In this document: positions 16,704-25,475 of the stretch, piece after piece | Position numbering within the stretch: position 1 is the stretch's first letter | Layout: every line of letters starts with the position of its first letter | Assembly: GCA_963757945.1 (NCBI GenBank) | Contig: CAVWTN010000001.1 | Span: forward strand, 310,001 to 374,000 | Direction: 5' to 3' | Source: CAVWTN01 sp963757945 | GTDB taxonomy: Bacteria > Vulcanimicrobiota > Vulcanimicrobiia > Vulcanimicrobiales > Vulcanimicrobiaceae | DNA: 64,000 bases | Notes under the pieces: model-generated | Databases searched by the model: none | What the model saw: only the letters and a program-made list of their open reading frames with translations | What the model was told of the DNA's origin: nothing | Made by a program: the position numbers and the translations under genes

Positions 16704-16718
16704 CGGCCCCGGCGGTCG

Positions 16719-16973
16719 CTAGCGTGCGTGCATGAAGAAGAACAGGTAGATCGCCGAAGCGACCTCCAACAGAACGATGAGGCCCACGCTGATGTCGAGT
16801 TCGCACTGGCTCGGCCCCAGGCCGCCGCGTGCCGGCGCGGCGGTGATTCGGGCCCGTCGCTCTTGGGTGCCGGGCTCGATGAAGGTGCGGTTCGGGTAGC
16901 ACTCGATCCACGAATCGCGGCGTGAGTCATAGAAGTAATCGATGGGATTCGCATGCTTCTTGAGCTGGGACAT
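16719..16973 (-). CDS. Small membrane protein at the end of an RND efflux operon
   Basis: An 84-residue protein with a hydrophilic N-terminus (SQLKKHANPIDYFYDSRRDS) and one strong hydrophobic segment at residues ~61-80 (ISVGLIVLLEVASAIYLFFF), giving a tail-anchored or single-pass topology. It starts six bases after the RND pump stop codon and so shares its transcript. Small single-span proteins can modulate RND pumps (AcrZ binds AcrB in E. coli), but I see no sequence similarity to AcrZ, so this role is only a hypothesis. Confidence 0.6.
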   Translation of the reverse strand: MSQLKKHANPIDYFYDSRRDSWIECYPNRTFIEPGTQERRARITAAPARGGLGPSQCELDISVGLIVLLEVASAIYLFFFMHAR

Positions 16974-16979
16974 CTGAGG

Positions 16980-19900
16980 TTACCTCGGATTCTTGGCTCC
17001 GATGAAATCCGGTGGCGCGAGCGGGTGCTCTTCCGAGACCGCGAACCTCTTGGGCCGGATATCGCGCGGCGCGAACCACACGTACGCGATCGGGACGAGC
17101 AACAGCGTGAGCACGAGCGAGCTGATGATTCCGCCGATCACGACGATCCCGAGGCTCGCGCGGCTGCCGGAGCCCGGCTCGAGTGCAAGGGCGAGCGGCA
17201 GATTCCCGGCGACGACCGAGAAGCTGGTCATGACGATCGGGCGAAACCGCGTGCGTGCGCTCTCCGTGATCGCGGCTAACTCATCGCGCCCGCGCAGTCG
17301 CAGCGTGTTCGCATAGTCGACGAGCAGAATTCCGTTCTTCGTCGCGATGCCGACCAGCAGCACGATGCCGATCAACGAGTAGAGATTGAGCGTCTGGTGC
17401 GTCAAGAGGAGCGCGCCCATCGCTCCGACGGCGGCGACCGGCACCGAGAAGAGGATGATGAACGGCGAGCGATAGCTGTTGTACAGGGCGACCATGAGCA
17501 GAAAGACGAGAATCACCGAGAGAATCAGGGAGTGCCCGATCCCCGAGAGCGTCTGCTGCATGAAATCCTGTTGGCCGAGCGGCGCGGGGAACACGACGAT
17601 AGTCGGCGGGAGATGGAGCTCCGCCAAGCGCCGCAGAAACGCGCTCTGCACGTTGGAGAGCGATGAGCCGGGAGCGACGTTCGCGTTGACGTGGATGACC
17701 GTATTGCGATCGGTCCGGGTGATCAGCGGCGCGGTCGGCGTGTTCTCGAAACGCGCGAAATCGCCGAGGTGGACGATCGCGCCGTCCTGCGAGCGAATCG
17801 GGATCGCGTTGAGCGAATCGAGCTCGTGCTGGTAGGCGAGCGGGTAGATGACCTGGACCTGCTCGAGGCCTTGCGGCGTCTCGAATTGCGTCACAACGTC
17901 GCCGCCGAAGGCGGCGCCCGCGGCCGTCGCCGCCGCGCCGATGTCGACGTTGAGCGCTTGCGCCTTGGCACGATTGAACTGGACCGAGATCTCCGGGGCG
18001 AGCTTGGTCCCGGTGCTGTTCACGCTGATCGCTCCCGGCGTGGCTTTGAGCACGTTGAGCACCTGGAGCGCTGCGGCCGTGGGATCGCCGCCTTGCACGT
18101 CGGTCACGAGCCAGTCGATCGGTTGAGAGTTCCCTGCGGATTGCCCGGTCGACGGAACGACGACGTTCATCGAGCCGGGTGCGGCCTTATCCGCGATTTG
18201 CTTGAAGCGGCGGACCCAGGTATCCGTCGATGACTTGCGATTGTCGCGCAGGAACACGATCAACTGAGCGACGTTCCCCTGCACGACGAAGCCGCCGAAC
18301 GAGGCGGAGTAGCCGCCGACGATCGTCGCTTCGCTTTGGAGATCGGACTGCTTGTCGATCTCGCTCTCGACGGCATAGGCGCCGCTGCGCACGTGCTCCA
18401 GCGGCGTTCCCAGCGGATACGTCATCTGGATGAAAATCTGCCCGCGATCCGTCGCGGGGATGAACTCCTCTCCGATGATACCCAAGGGCACGAGCGCAAT
18501 CGAGCCGATGAACGTGGCCGCGCAAGCGCCGGCGACGAGCGCGCGATGGCGCAATGCCCAGGGCAGCGCTCGCGTCGCGTACCAATCGCGCAGCGCGTGG
18601 AAGCCGTTCGTGAACGCGTCCACGAAGCCGGGCGGGTTCCACTCCGAGCGCAGCGCCCACAGGCCGGCGAGCGTCGGCGTCACGGTGAACGAGACGAAGA
18701 GCGACGTCAGCGTCGCGATCACGACGACGAGACCGAACTCGTAGAGATTTCGTCCGACCTGGCCCGCCATCAAGGCGATCGGAACGAAAACGACGACGTC
18801 GACCAGCGTGATGACGATGGCGGCCATGCCGATCTCGGAACGTCCTTCGATGGCGGCGATCTCCGGCTCTTGCTTGAGCTCCGTGAAATGGCGTTCGATG
18901 TTCTCGAGCACGACGGTCGAATCGTCGACGAGGATCCCGACGACGAGGCTCATCGCAAGCAGGGAGAACGTGTCGAGCGTTAGGCCCGACAGCTTCATCG
19001 CGGTCAGAGCGATGGCCAGGGATGTCGGTATGGAGACGCAGACGACGATCGCGCTGCGCCACGAGCGCAAGAAGAAGACCATCGCGATCCCGCACAGGAG
19101 CACGCCCTCGAAGAGGGTGCGGGTCACCCCCTCGATCTGCTGGCGCGTGAAGCGCGACTGGATGTTGATGACGCTGAAATCGACGTCGGGGAACTGACGG
19201 CGCAGCAGCGGGAGCGCCGCGATCACGTTGTCCGAGGACGTGACTTCGCTCGCGTCGGAGGATTTCTGCACTTGAATCAGCAGCCCGGGGCGGCCCCCGA
19301 TCTGCGCGTACTGGCGGCGCGGTTCGTTGCCGGCGACGACGGCGGCGACGTCGTTGATGCGCGGGATCGCGTTGCTCGCCGTCCACGGGTCGACCGCGCC
19401 CGGCAGGCCGGCGATACCGCTCGTCGAGTTCGACCCGGACCCGCTCCCGGCGGCGGAGACGACCCGCAACTCGCCGATCGACTGGGGGCTTTGAATGTCG
19501 CCGCGCACGTCGATGGTCGTCTCACGGTTCGGCTCGTACGCGATGCCGCCGGGGACCCGCTGGTTGTCGTTGCCGACGGTCGTGATGATGTCGTTGAGCG
19601 TCAGGCCGCGCGACTCGAGTTTCATCGGGTCGACGGTGACCTCGTAGGCGGGGGTCACGTCGCCCGCGAGGCTGGCAAAGGAAACGCCGGGGATCTGCTG
19701 GATGCGCGGCGCGATCACGTTCGCGGCATAGAGCGACAGCTGACCCGGCGAGAGCCGCTGCGAGGAGAGCGCGAGCGTGACGACGACCGATTGGCTCGGG
19801 TCGCGAATCGAGACGCTCGGCGGCGTCAGGTTGAGCGGGAGCTGCTTCGCGGCCGACGTGACGGCCTTCTGGGTGTTGACCAAGTCCGCCGCGACGTCGG

Positions 19901-20195
19901 ACTTCAGATCGAAAATGGCCGTGATCGTGGCGCGACCCTGTTGAACGACGGAGTTCGTCGTCTGGAGATCGGTCGTTCCGGCGAGGTTCTGTTCGATCGG
20001 CGCGACGATGTTGTCGCGCATCTCGCTCACCGATGCGCCGTTGTACGTTGCGCTGATCGAGATCGTCGGTTGGCTGACGTTCGGGTAGAGCTGTTGGACC
20101 AGCGACGAGAGGGAGAGCACGCCGGCAAACGACATCAGCGCGATCAGGACGAAGACCAGGGTCGGCCGCGAGACGAACAGGCGCGTCAGGTTCAT
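16980..20195 (-). CDS. RND efflux pump inner-membrane subunit (AcrB/MdtB type)
   Basis: A full-length 1071-residue HAE-type RND pump: N-terminal MNLTRLFVSRPTLVFVLIAL, two large periplasmic loops, twelve expected membrane helices, and the proton-relay Asp pair in GILVDDSTVVLENIERHF. It exports drugs or other amphiphiles by proton antiport. A Gly/Ser-rich insertion (AAGSGSGSNSTSG, about residue 250) interrupts the first periplasmic loop. The start overlaps the stop of the fusion-protein gene by four bases. No TolC-type outer-membrane channel gene is adjacent. Confidence 0.95.
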   Translation of the reverse strand: MNLTRLFVSRPTLVFVLIALMSFAGVLSLSSLVQQLYPNVSQPTISISATYNGASVSEMRDNIVAPIEQNLAGTTDLQTTNSVVQQGRATITAIFDLKSDVAADLVNTQKAVTSAAKQLPLNLTPPSVSIRDPSQSVVVTLALSSQRLSPGQLSLYAANVIAPRIQQIPGVSFASLAGDVTPAYEVTVDPMKLESRGLTLNDIITTVGNDNQRVPGGIAYEPNRETTIDVRGDIQSPQSIGELRVVSAAGSGSGSNSTSGIAGLPGAVDPWTASNAIPRINDVAAVVAGNEPRRQYAQIGGRPGLLIQVQKSSDASEVTSSDNVIAALPLLRRQFPDVDFSVINIQSRFTRQQIEGVTRTLFEGVLLCGIAMVFFLRSWRSAIVVCVSIPTSLAIALTAMKLSGLTLDTFSLLAMSLVVGILVDDSTVVLENIERHFTELKQEPEIAAIEGRSEIGMAAIVITLVDVVVFVPIALMAGQVGRNLYEFGLVVVIATLTSLFVSFTVTPTLAGLWALRSEWNPPGFVDAFTNGFHALRDWYATRALPWALRHRALVAGACAATFIGSIALVPLGIIGEEFIPATDRGQIFIQMTYPLGTPLEHVRSGAYAVESEIDKQSDLQSEATIVGGYSASFGGFVVQGNVAQLIVFLRDNRKSSTDTWVRRFKQIADKAAPGSMNVVVPSTGQSAGNSQPIDWLVTDVQGGDPTAAALQVLNVLKATPGAISVNSTGTKLAPEISVQFNRAKAQALNVDIGAAATAAGAAFGGDVVTQFETPQGLEQVQVIYPLAYQHELDSLNAIPIRSQDGAIVHLGDFARFENTPTAPLITRTDRNTVIHVNANVAPGSSLSNVQSAFLRRLAELHLPPTIVVFPAPLGQQDFMQQTLSGIGHSLILSVILVFLLMVALYNSYRSPFIILFSVPVAAVGAMGALLLTHQTLNLYSLIGIVLLVGIATKNGILLVDYANTLRLRGRDELAAITESARTRFRPIVMTSFSVVAGNLPLALALEPGSGSRASLGIVVIGGIISSLVLTLLLVPIAYVWFAPRDIRPKRFAVSEEHPLAPPDFIGAKNPR

Positions 20196-21475
20196 CGAAC
20201 GGCGACCTTCTGGCCGTCGCCGACGCCAAGCTGGCCGTTGGTGATGACGCGCGTTCCCGCCGCAAGGCCCGTCACGATCGAATTCGCATCATCGCTGCCG
20301 GTCTCGCGAACGTGAACGGTATGCACCGTGTCGTCGGAACTCACCGTGAGGATCGCCGAGCGGGTATCGTCGGTGAAGGCCGTTGCCGGGACGCCGACGC
20401 CGCGGATCGTGGGGAGATCGACGGCCCCTTCGACGGCCATGCCGGGCCGCAGGCGGCCGGCCGGATTGCGCAGGAGCACCTTGACCTGAAAGTCCGTGGA
20501 GCCGGGTGCGATCTGATTGAGGACGCCGACGACCGTTCCCGTCAGGACGCCTGCGCCCACGTCGCTCGCGATGATGCGCACGCGCGCGCCCTGCCCGATG
20601 CTCGCAATCTGCGCTCCGGATCCGCGCAGGACCGCATAGATCGGATCGATCTGCTGGATCGTGAAGACTTGACGCGTCCCGGGATACTCGCCGGGATTGA
20701 GATTCCGGTTGACGACGATGCCGTCGATCGGCGAGGCGATCGTCGCCTTTTGGATTTGAACGCGAGTTTGCTCGGCTTGCGCGAGCGCGACTTTTTCCTG
20801 CGCTTTCGCTTGCTCGACGGTCGAAGCTTGCAGGCCGCTGCGGTCGAGGGTCCCATTCGCCTTCACGTTGGATAGCGCCGCCGCGAGCGTGGCTTGGGCA
20901 GCGCGCAGAGCCTGCTGGTCGTTGAGCACGAGCGTGGTCTGCGCGTCGACGGCTTGTTGGGCGATATAGCCCTGCCCGGCGAGCTGGCGATCGCGCGCGA
21001 GGTTCGCCCGATCGTTCTGCAGCGTCGCCTGTGCGGACGCGACGGCGGTTTGGGCGCTGCGCAGCGCAGCGACGCCCTGGTCGATCGAAAGCGAGCCGGA
21101 GAAGACGGTGTGGCTCGTGTTTGCCCGGTCGCTCGCGGCCGTCGCGAGGTCCGCGTCGAGCTGCGCCTGCAGGTCGGCGACGTCGAGTCGCGCGAGGATC
21201 TGGCCGCGAGCGACGCGGTCGCCCTCTTGGACGGTCACGCTGTCGGCCGGTTCCGAGAGCGTCGACTGGATGGCGACATTCTGATACGGCGCGACGATCC
21301 CGGCGAGCCGTTCGCTAGGCTTGATCGTCTGCACGTGCACGAGCGTTGTCGCGACGTGCAAGAGCGGCGGCGGCTGCGCGGCTTTAGGCTGGCCGGCGCA
21401 CCCCGCAGCCAGCATCGCAATGGCCAAACCAAGCGATCCTGGAAGCGATGCTGGGGGGTGAACGCGGCTCGCCAT
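20192..21475 (-). CDS. RND efflux membrane-fusion lipoprotein (HlyD/AcrA type)
   Basis: The N-terminus ends in the lipobox LAAGC, placing it as an inner-membrane-anchored lipoprotein. Next come the lipoyl half-motif (VQEGDRVARGQILARLDVAD), a long helical hairpin rich in Ala/Gln (residues ~100-230), the second lipoyl half (KATIASPIDGIVVNRNLNPG) and a beta-barrel. It links the RND pump to an outer-membrane channel. The ATG at 21475 is preferred over 21484 because a TATAAT -10 box ends seven bases upstream, implying a leaderless message starting at this ATG. Four-base overlap with the pump gene. Confidence 0.93.
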   Translation of the reverse strand: MASRVHPPASLPGSLGLAIAMLAAGCAGQPKAAQPPPLLHVATTLVHVQTIKPSERLAGIVAPYQNVAIQSTLSEPADSVTVQEGDRVARGQILARLDVADLQAQLDADLATAASDRANTSHTVFSGSLSIDQGVAALRSAQTAVASAQATLQNDRANLARDRQLAGQGYIAQQAVDAQTTLVLNDQQALRAAQATLAAALSNVKANGTLDRSGLQASTVEQAKAQEKVALAQAEQTRVQIQKATIASPIDGIVVNRNLNPGEYPGTRQVFTIQQIDPIYAVLRGSGAQIASIGQGARVRIIASDVGAGVLTGTVVGVLNQIAPGSTDFQVKVLLRNPAGRLRPGMAVEGAVDLPTIRGVGVPATAFTDDTRSAILTVSSDDTVHTVHVRETGSDDANSIVTGLAAGTRVITNGQLGVGDGQKVAVR

Positions 21476-21482
21476 CTCGCAC

Positions 21483-21488
21483 ATTATA
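21483..21488 (-). promoter_or_regulatory. TATAAT -10 box giving a leaderless transcript
   Basis: A perfect TATAAT on the minus strand ends seven bases before ATG 21475, so the expected transcript start falls on the start codon. No good -35 is present at 16-18 bp; a TTGACG lies 33 bp upstream, too far to pair. Confidence 0.55.
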
Positions 21489-21588
21489 CTCGGCCGGCTG
21501 GGCTTATCCTTAGACCGGGATCGTCAAGCCGGCCTACCAAGCGCTCGATCCCAGGGTCTCTTGAGAGTTCTTCCCTAAGCTCGGCAGC

Positions 21589-24500
21589 ATGCCACGACGT
21601 CTCGCCGCGCTGCTTCTTATGTTTGCCGTGCTCTTCACGTCGTGCCCCCTGGCCTTCGCGCAGAGCGATGCGGGGGAGATCGACCTTGCCGTCGTCGATG
21701 CGGTGTCCGAGAAGCCGCTGGGCAACGTGCGCACGTTTCTGCTGGGCGCTCAGACGGCGAACGCCCTGACCACGGCCTCGGGCGCGATCAAGTTCACCGA
21801 CGTTCCCGTCGGCATTTACCGCATCCGCGTGCTGTTGCGCGGCTTCGACGGCGCGACGACGCGTGAATTCGACGTTCTGCCCAATCGTGCGGTTCACGTG
21901 CGCATCCTGCTCTCGAAGCGCATCGAACCACCCGGGGGCAGCCCCGGCGGGACGCCGGCGGCAAGCGATTCGAACCTCAAAGTGATCGGAGTCGTCAGCG
22001 TCCACCAGAAGATCTCGATCACGACGACCGACATCAATGCCGATAGCCCCGTTCGCCGCTTATCGGACTCGTTGGCGGATGCGCTGGACAAGCTTGCGGG
22101 CGTCTCCATCACCACGGACACGACCGACCCGGACAGCCCGGTGCAAGTCTCGTTGAACAATCAAGATGAATCGCAGACGGCCCTGACGCTGGACGGGATC
22201 CCGCTCTCGGCGCCCGGAGCTGCGGGCAACTTGCGCGGCGTCGGCACCGATTTGTTTGCCGGATCCTCGGTCAGTTTCAGCCCGACTGCGGGCGGGCTCG
22301 CGGGCGGTGTGAATTTCTCGACGCTACAGCCGACCCAGGCGCTGCAGTTGCGCGCGAACGGGACGACGGGGACCTACGATCGCTCGAATTACGCCTTCGC
22401 CACGACGGGGTCGCTGGATCGTCTTGGGTTCGTGATCGAGCATACCTGGCGCGGCGCGAACAGCCCGCTGACGGGAAGGGTCTACGAAGATCAGAGCGGA
22501 TTGACGTACGCGCACGGCGGGCAGTCCATTTCTGAGAGCGACTTACTCAAGCTCCGCTACACGCTCGGAGACGAGCGCACGAGCATCACCGCTTCCGCGC
22601 TCGATACGAATCGGCAGTCCTATCAGATCTGCGCGCAGGACGTCACGCTGCTGCCGTGCGGGATCGGGCCGGATAATCGGTCGTTCGGCCGGTACGGCCT
22701 CGCGTATGCGACGGTGCAGTCGCTCGTGGGGAACGTGCTGACGACGATCTCAGGCTATGCCAACTCCGGCACGCAGAACACGAACGATCTCAACCGCTAC
22801 GTGCTGGAACTCGTTCCCGGGGCGGTCGACCCGGCGGATCCGAACTCGTACGCGCCCACGCTCGACCCCTCCGCCTCATTCACGGACACGCTCACGCGCG
22901 GCCTCGCGTACAGCGGCTCGCTCGCACAGGGCAATCATACGTTCAGCATCGTCGGTAACATCTTCTCGGCGAGCAACTCCTCGACGCCGATCGTCGGTTC
23001 CCAATACGTCACGCCGTTCACGATCGCCGCGACGTCCTCGCGCTATCAATTCAACGACGCGATCAAATCGAACGACCAGTTGACGCTGACGCCGTCGGTC
23101 TCGTTCGCCGACACGAGCGGCGTCGGGGCGTCCTTTCTCGCCGGCATGAGCGCGACGTGGAGGCCGAAGCTGCGCGACACGTACGCGCTCTCGCTCAACG
23201 TCGGCAGCTCGCAACCGAATCTCGGCGCGGTCCGTTCGTTCTCCGACCCCGTTTCGGCACGTTTCAATTGCGGCGCCGGCACGGCGGTCGTCGGCGGCCC
23301 CGGCGACACCGGCGAGGGCCAGGCGCAATCGGCGTCCGCGATCAACGCGACCTGGGCGCACCAATTCAACGGCGGCGCGACCCTCTCGCTCTCGAGCTAC
23401 TCGCAAGTGCAATCGGGCCAGCTGATCAACGCGCTGATCGCGGAGCCGCTCTCGTACTATGCCGCGGCCGGCCCGGGCTATCTGGACGCGCTCTACGCCG
23501 CCTATCGGGCGCCGACGGTGTGCGGCCTGACGGCGGCGACGCCCACGGTTTACGTCCAAGAGTCGGTTGCCGGGACGCGGCGCCTCTATCAAGGCTTCAA
23601 CGTCAGCGGGCGCTTCGAGGTCTCGCCGTATATCGCGGTGCTCCCGTCGTATTCGGTGAACCTGGCGGTCCTCGAAGCGGCCGGCGGGCGCCTGGCGGAC
23701 GGTCCTTCGACGACGATCGTCGGCGCGCAATTGCCGAACCGCCCGATTCACAAAGGGAACCTGACGATCGATGGTTTGCTGCCGCGCAGCGGGACCGAAT
23801 TGCTCGCGAACGCGCAGTACGTGGGGGCCAACAATCAGCAGAATCTCGGGCCCTACGTCAGCGTCAGCTTCGGCGCCTCGCATCGCTTGGGGCCGGGCCA
23901 GTTGACGCTCTTCGAGAACAACGCGTTCAACGCGTACGCGGGGGTGTTCGCGACGAACGACTATGCGAGCCCGCTCCCGCTCTCGGGTGGCGGGACGTAC
24001 CGAACGGCCGCGACCCCGCTGACGCCGCGCACGATCTTTGTTTCCTATACGATGGCGGTCGGCGGGCCGGCTCCGGGGCCGTCGTTCCGCCAGTTCGCAC
24101 GCGCGTCCGCGGCACGGGTCGCAGCGGCGGCGACGCCCGCCCCGAACCCGAGCCCGAGCGCGAATCCGCGGCGCTTCCAGCGCTTCACGTCGAATCCGCC
24201 GCCGCCGGGCACCGATCCGCTGGCGCTGGCGACCGCACGTGAGACGTGCGACGCCGGCGCGCAGGGCGATGCGAAACCGGTCTACGACGCGCTGCACGCC
24301 TACGTTGCCGCGTACGTAAAGAACGAGAAGACGCCGGACGTGCCTCACGTGACGATCGCCGCTCACAAGACGGCGGCCGGCTCGGCGGTGCCGTACTTCC
24401 TCGAGTTGCGGCCGAACCTGCCGCGCCCGCCGAGCAGCGCGCAAGCGGGCACGGGCGGCACGCGCCGCGACACCGGCGGCGGCGGGCTCCCCGGCGGACC

Positions 24501-24906
24501 GGGCGGACCCGGCGGACCAGGCGGACCCGGTGAGCCGGGCGGGCCTGGACCGGGTGGACCGGGCCCGCCCGGGCCGGGCGAGCCCGGCGGCGGCGGAGCG
24601 CGGGCCGGCGAGGCACCGATCAGAAGCGGTGAGGTCCTCGCGCAGTCCGAGACGCCCTCGCCCGCGGCCCGAACGCCGGCACAGGAAGCCGCCCGCCGGA
24701 ACTTCCAAAATTCGCCCGACGTCAAGGCGTTTCGCGGCTTCATCGGCTGCGCGTACGTCACGCTGCTGACCCAAGCGGAAGCAAAGGCGAAGGGGATCGA
24801 GTTGCAAGGTGGCCGCCCGGGCTTGCTCTACGTTCCCGGCATCGGGCTCGCGTTCGTCCAAGAGCTCGAGCTCCCGCAAGGCGGCGGAAGTCTCAAGAGC
24901 AAGTAG
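21589..24906 (+). CDS. TonB-receptor-like outer-membrane protein with regulatory domain and long collagen-like tail
   Basis: A 1105-residue exported protein: signal peptide (to FAQ, ~residue 24), a CarboxypepD_reg domain (~30-110: DLAVVDAVSEKPLGNVRTFL), then a plug-like region (~140-240) with VQVSLNNQDESQTALTLDGI and GGLAGGVNFSTLQPT. A long Ser/Thr/Tyr-rich beta-barrel runs to about residue 825. Unlike ordinary TonB receptors it does not end with the barrel: about 280 residues follow, including Pro-rich linkers, a compact segment (DPLALATARETCDAGAQGDA), a Gly-Pro-rich stretch (~965-1003) and a final domain. No TonB box was recognised. It is divergent from one RND operon and upstream of another. 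The ligand is unknown; import or channel function is inferred. Confidence 0.8.
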   Translation: MPRRLAALLLMFAVLFTSCPLAFAQSDAGEIDLAVVDAVSEKPLGNVRTFLLGAQTANALTTASGAIKFTDVPVGIYRIRVLLRGFDGATTREFDVLPNRAVHVRILLSKRIEPPGGSPGGTPAASDSNLKVIGVVSVHQKISITTTDINADSPVRRLSDSLADALDKLAGVSITTDTTDPDSPVQVSLNNQDESQTALTLDGIPLSAPGAAGNLRGVGTDLFAGSSVSFSPTAGGLAGGVNFSTLQPTQALQLRANGTTGTYDRSNYAFATTGSLDRLGFVIEHTWRGANSPLTGRVYEDQSGLTYAHGGQSISESDLLKLRYTLGDERTSITASALDTNRQSYQICAQDVTLLPCGIGPDNRSFGRYGLAYATVQSLVGNVLTTISGYANSGTQNTNDLNRYVLELVPGAVDPADPNSYAPTLDPSASFTDTLTRGLAYSGSLAQGNHTFSIVGNIFSASNSSTPIVGSQYVTPFTIAATSSRYQFNDAIKSNDQLTLTPSVSFADTSGVGASFLAGMSATWRPKLRDTYALSLNVGSSQPNLGAVRSFSDPVSARFNCGAGTAVVGGPGDTGEGQAQSASAINATWAHQFNGGATLSLSSYSQVQSGQLINALIAEPLSYYAAAGPGYLDALYAAYRAPTVCGLTAATPTVYVQESVAGTRRLYQGFNVSGRFEVSPYIAVLPSYSVNLAVLEAAGGRLADGPSTTIVGAQLPNRPIHKGNLTIDGLLPRSGTELLANAQYVGANNQQNLGPYVSVSFGASHRLGPGQLTLFENNAFNAYAGVFATNDYASPLPLSGGGTYRTAATPLTPRTIFVSYTMAVGGPAPGPSFRQFARASAARVAAAATPAPNPSPSANPRRFQRFTSNPPPPGTDPLALATARETCDAGAQGDAKPVYDALHAYVAAYVKNEKTPDVPHVTIAAHKTAAGSAVPYFLELRPNLPRPPSSAQAGTGGTRRDTGGGGLPGGPGGPGGPGGPGEPGGPGPGGPGPPGPGEPGGGGARAGEAPIRSGEVLAQSETPSPAARTPAQEAARRNFQNSPDVKAFRGFIGCAYVTLLTQAEAKAKGIELQGGRPGLLYVPGIGLAFVQELELPQGGGSLKSK
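24482..24597 (+). repeat. Collagen-like Gly-Pro-rich repeat inside the outer-membrane protein gene
   Basis: In-frame tandem GGxCCx-type codons encode about 39 residues of GGP/GPG/GEP triplets (PGGPGGPGGPGGPGEPGG and onward). Near-identical 9-base units such as GGCGGACCC repeat in tandem, so length variation by slippage is likely. Confidence 0.8.
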
Positions 24907-25024
24907 GAGGCCGGCCGTGCAAGGCGTCTAGCCGCTCCCTCGTTCGGCGAGCAAGGCCGTGCAGGGCAATACCCGCGTGCATCAGACTCATCCCAGGAAA
25001 GGCTTGGAGAATCACTCCGTGACG

Positions 25025-25465
25025 ATGCAACTGGGACCCCGCCTGATCTTGCTGTGCGCCGCGCTGGCGGTGTCGCTGAGCGCGTGCTCGTCGGGATCGG
25101 GCTCCGCGGGCACGTCCGGCCAGTCCGCAGGGCCGGGCGATCAAAGCGCGGGCGCCCCCGGGACTGCGCCGCAAGGCGGAGCCTACGGCGGCTCGCAGGG
25201 CGGTGCCGGAGCGGGACGGCGTTTCGGGGAGTTGCTCAAGAGCCTCAATCTGACGCCCGAGCAGACGGCGCAGATTCGCTCGATCGTCGCGGATGCGCGC
25301 AAGAAAAGCGAGGGGGCGGACCGCGAGACGCGCCGCGCCAACATGCGCGCCGCGTACACGCAGATCGAAACGACCGTGCTGACCCCCGCGCAGCGCACCG
25401 AGTTCGACAAGAAGCTCGCTGCGTTGCGCGCGAAGTTTGCGCAGCACACCCCCGCACCGCAGTAA
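25025..25465 (+). CDS. Spy/LTXXQ-like periplasmic lipoprotein
   Basis: A 146-residue lipoprotein: hydrophobic signal ending in LSAC, then a 40-residue Gly/Ser/Ala-rich linker, then a helical domain with LKSLNLTPEQTAQIRSIVAD and VLTPAQRTEFDKKLAALRAK, the paired LTxxQ-like motifs of Spy, CpxP and ZraP proteins. Such proteins are periplasmic chaperones or stress/metal sensors. It directly precedes the fusion-protein/RND operon (10 bp), so it is likely co-expressed with the pump. A GTG at 25019 is an alternative start two codons upstream. Confidence 0.75.
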   Translation: MQLGPRLILLCAALAVSLSACSSGSGSAGTSGQSAGPGDQSAGAPGTAPQGGAYGGSQGGAGAGRRFGELLKSLNLTPEQTAQIRSIVADARKKSEGADRETRRANMRAAYTQIETTVLTPAQRTEFDKKLAALRAKFAQHTPAPQ

Positions 25466-25475
25466 GGCGCCGCCC

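Noticed and set aside
24482..24597. Stand-alone DNA repeat element
   Set aside because: The repeat is in frame with the outer-membrane protein and encodes Gly-Pro triplets, so it is coding low-complexity sequence.
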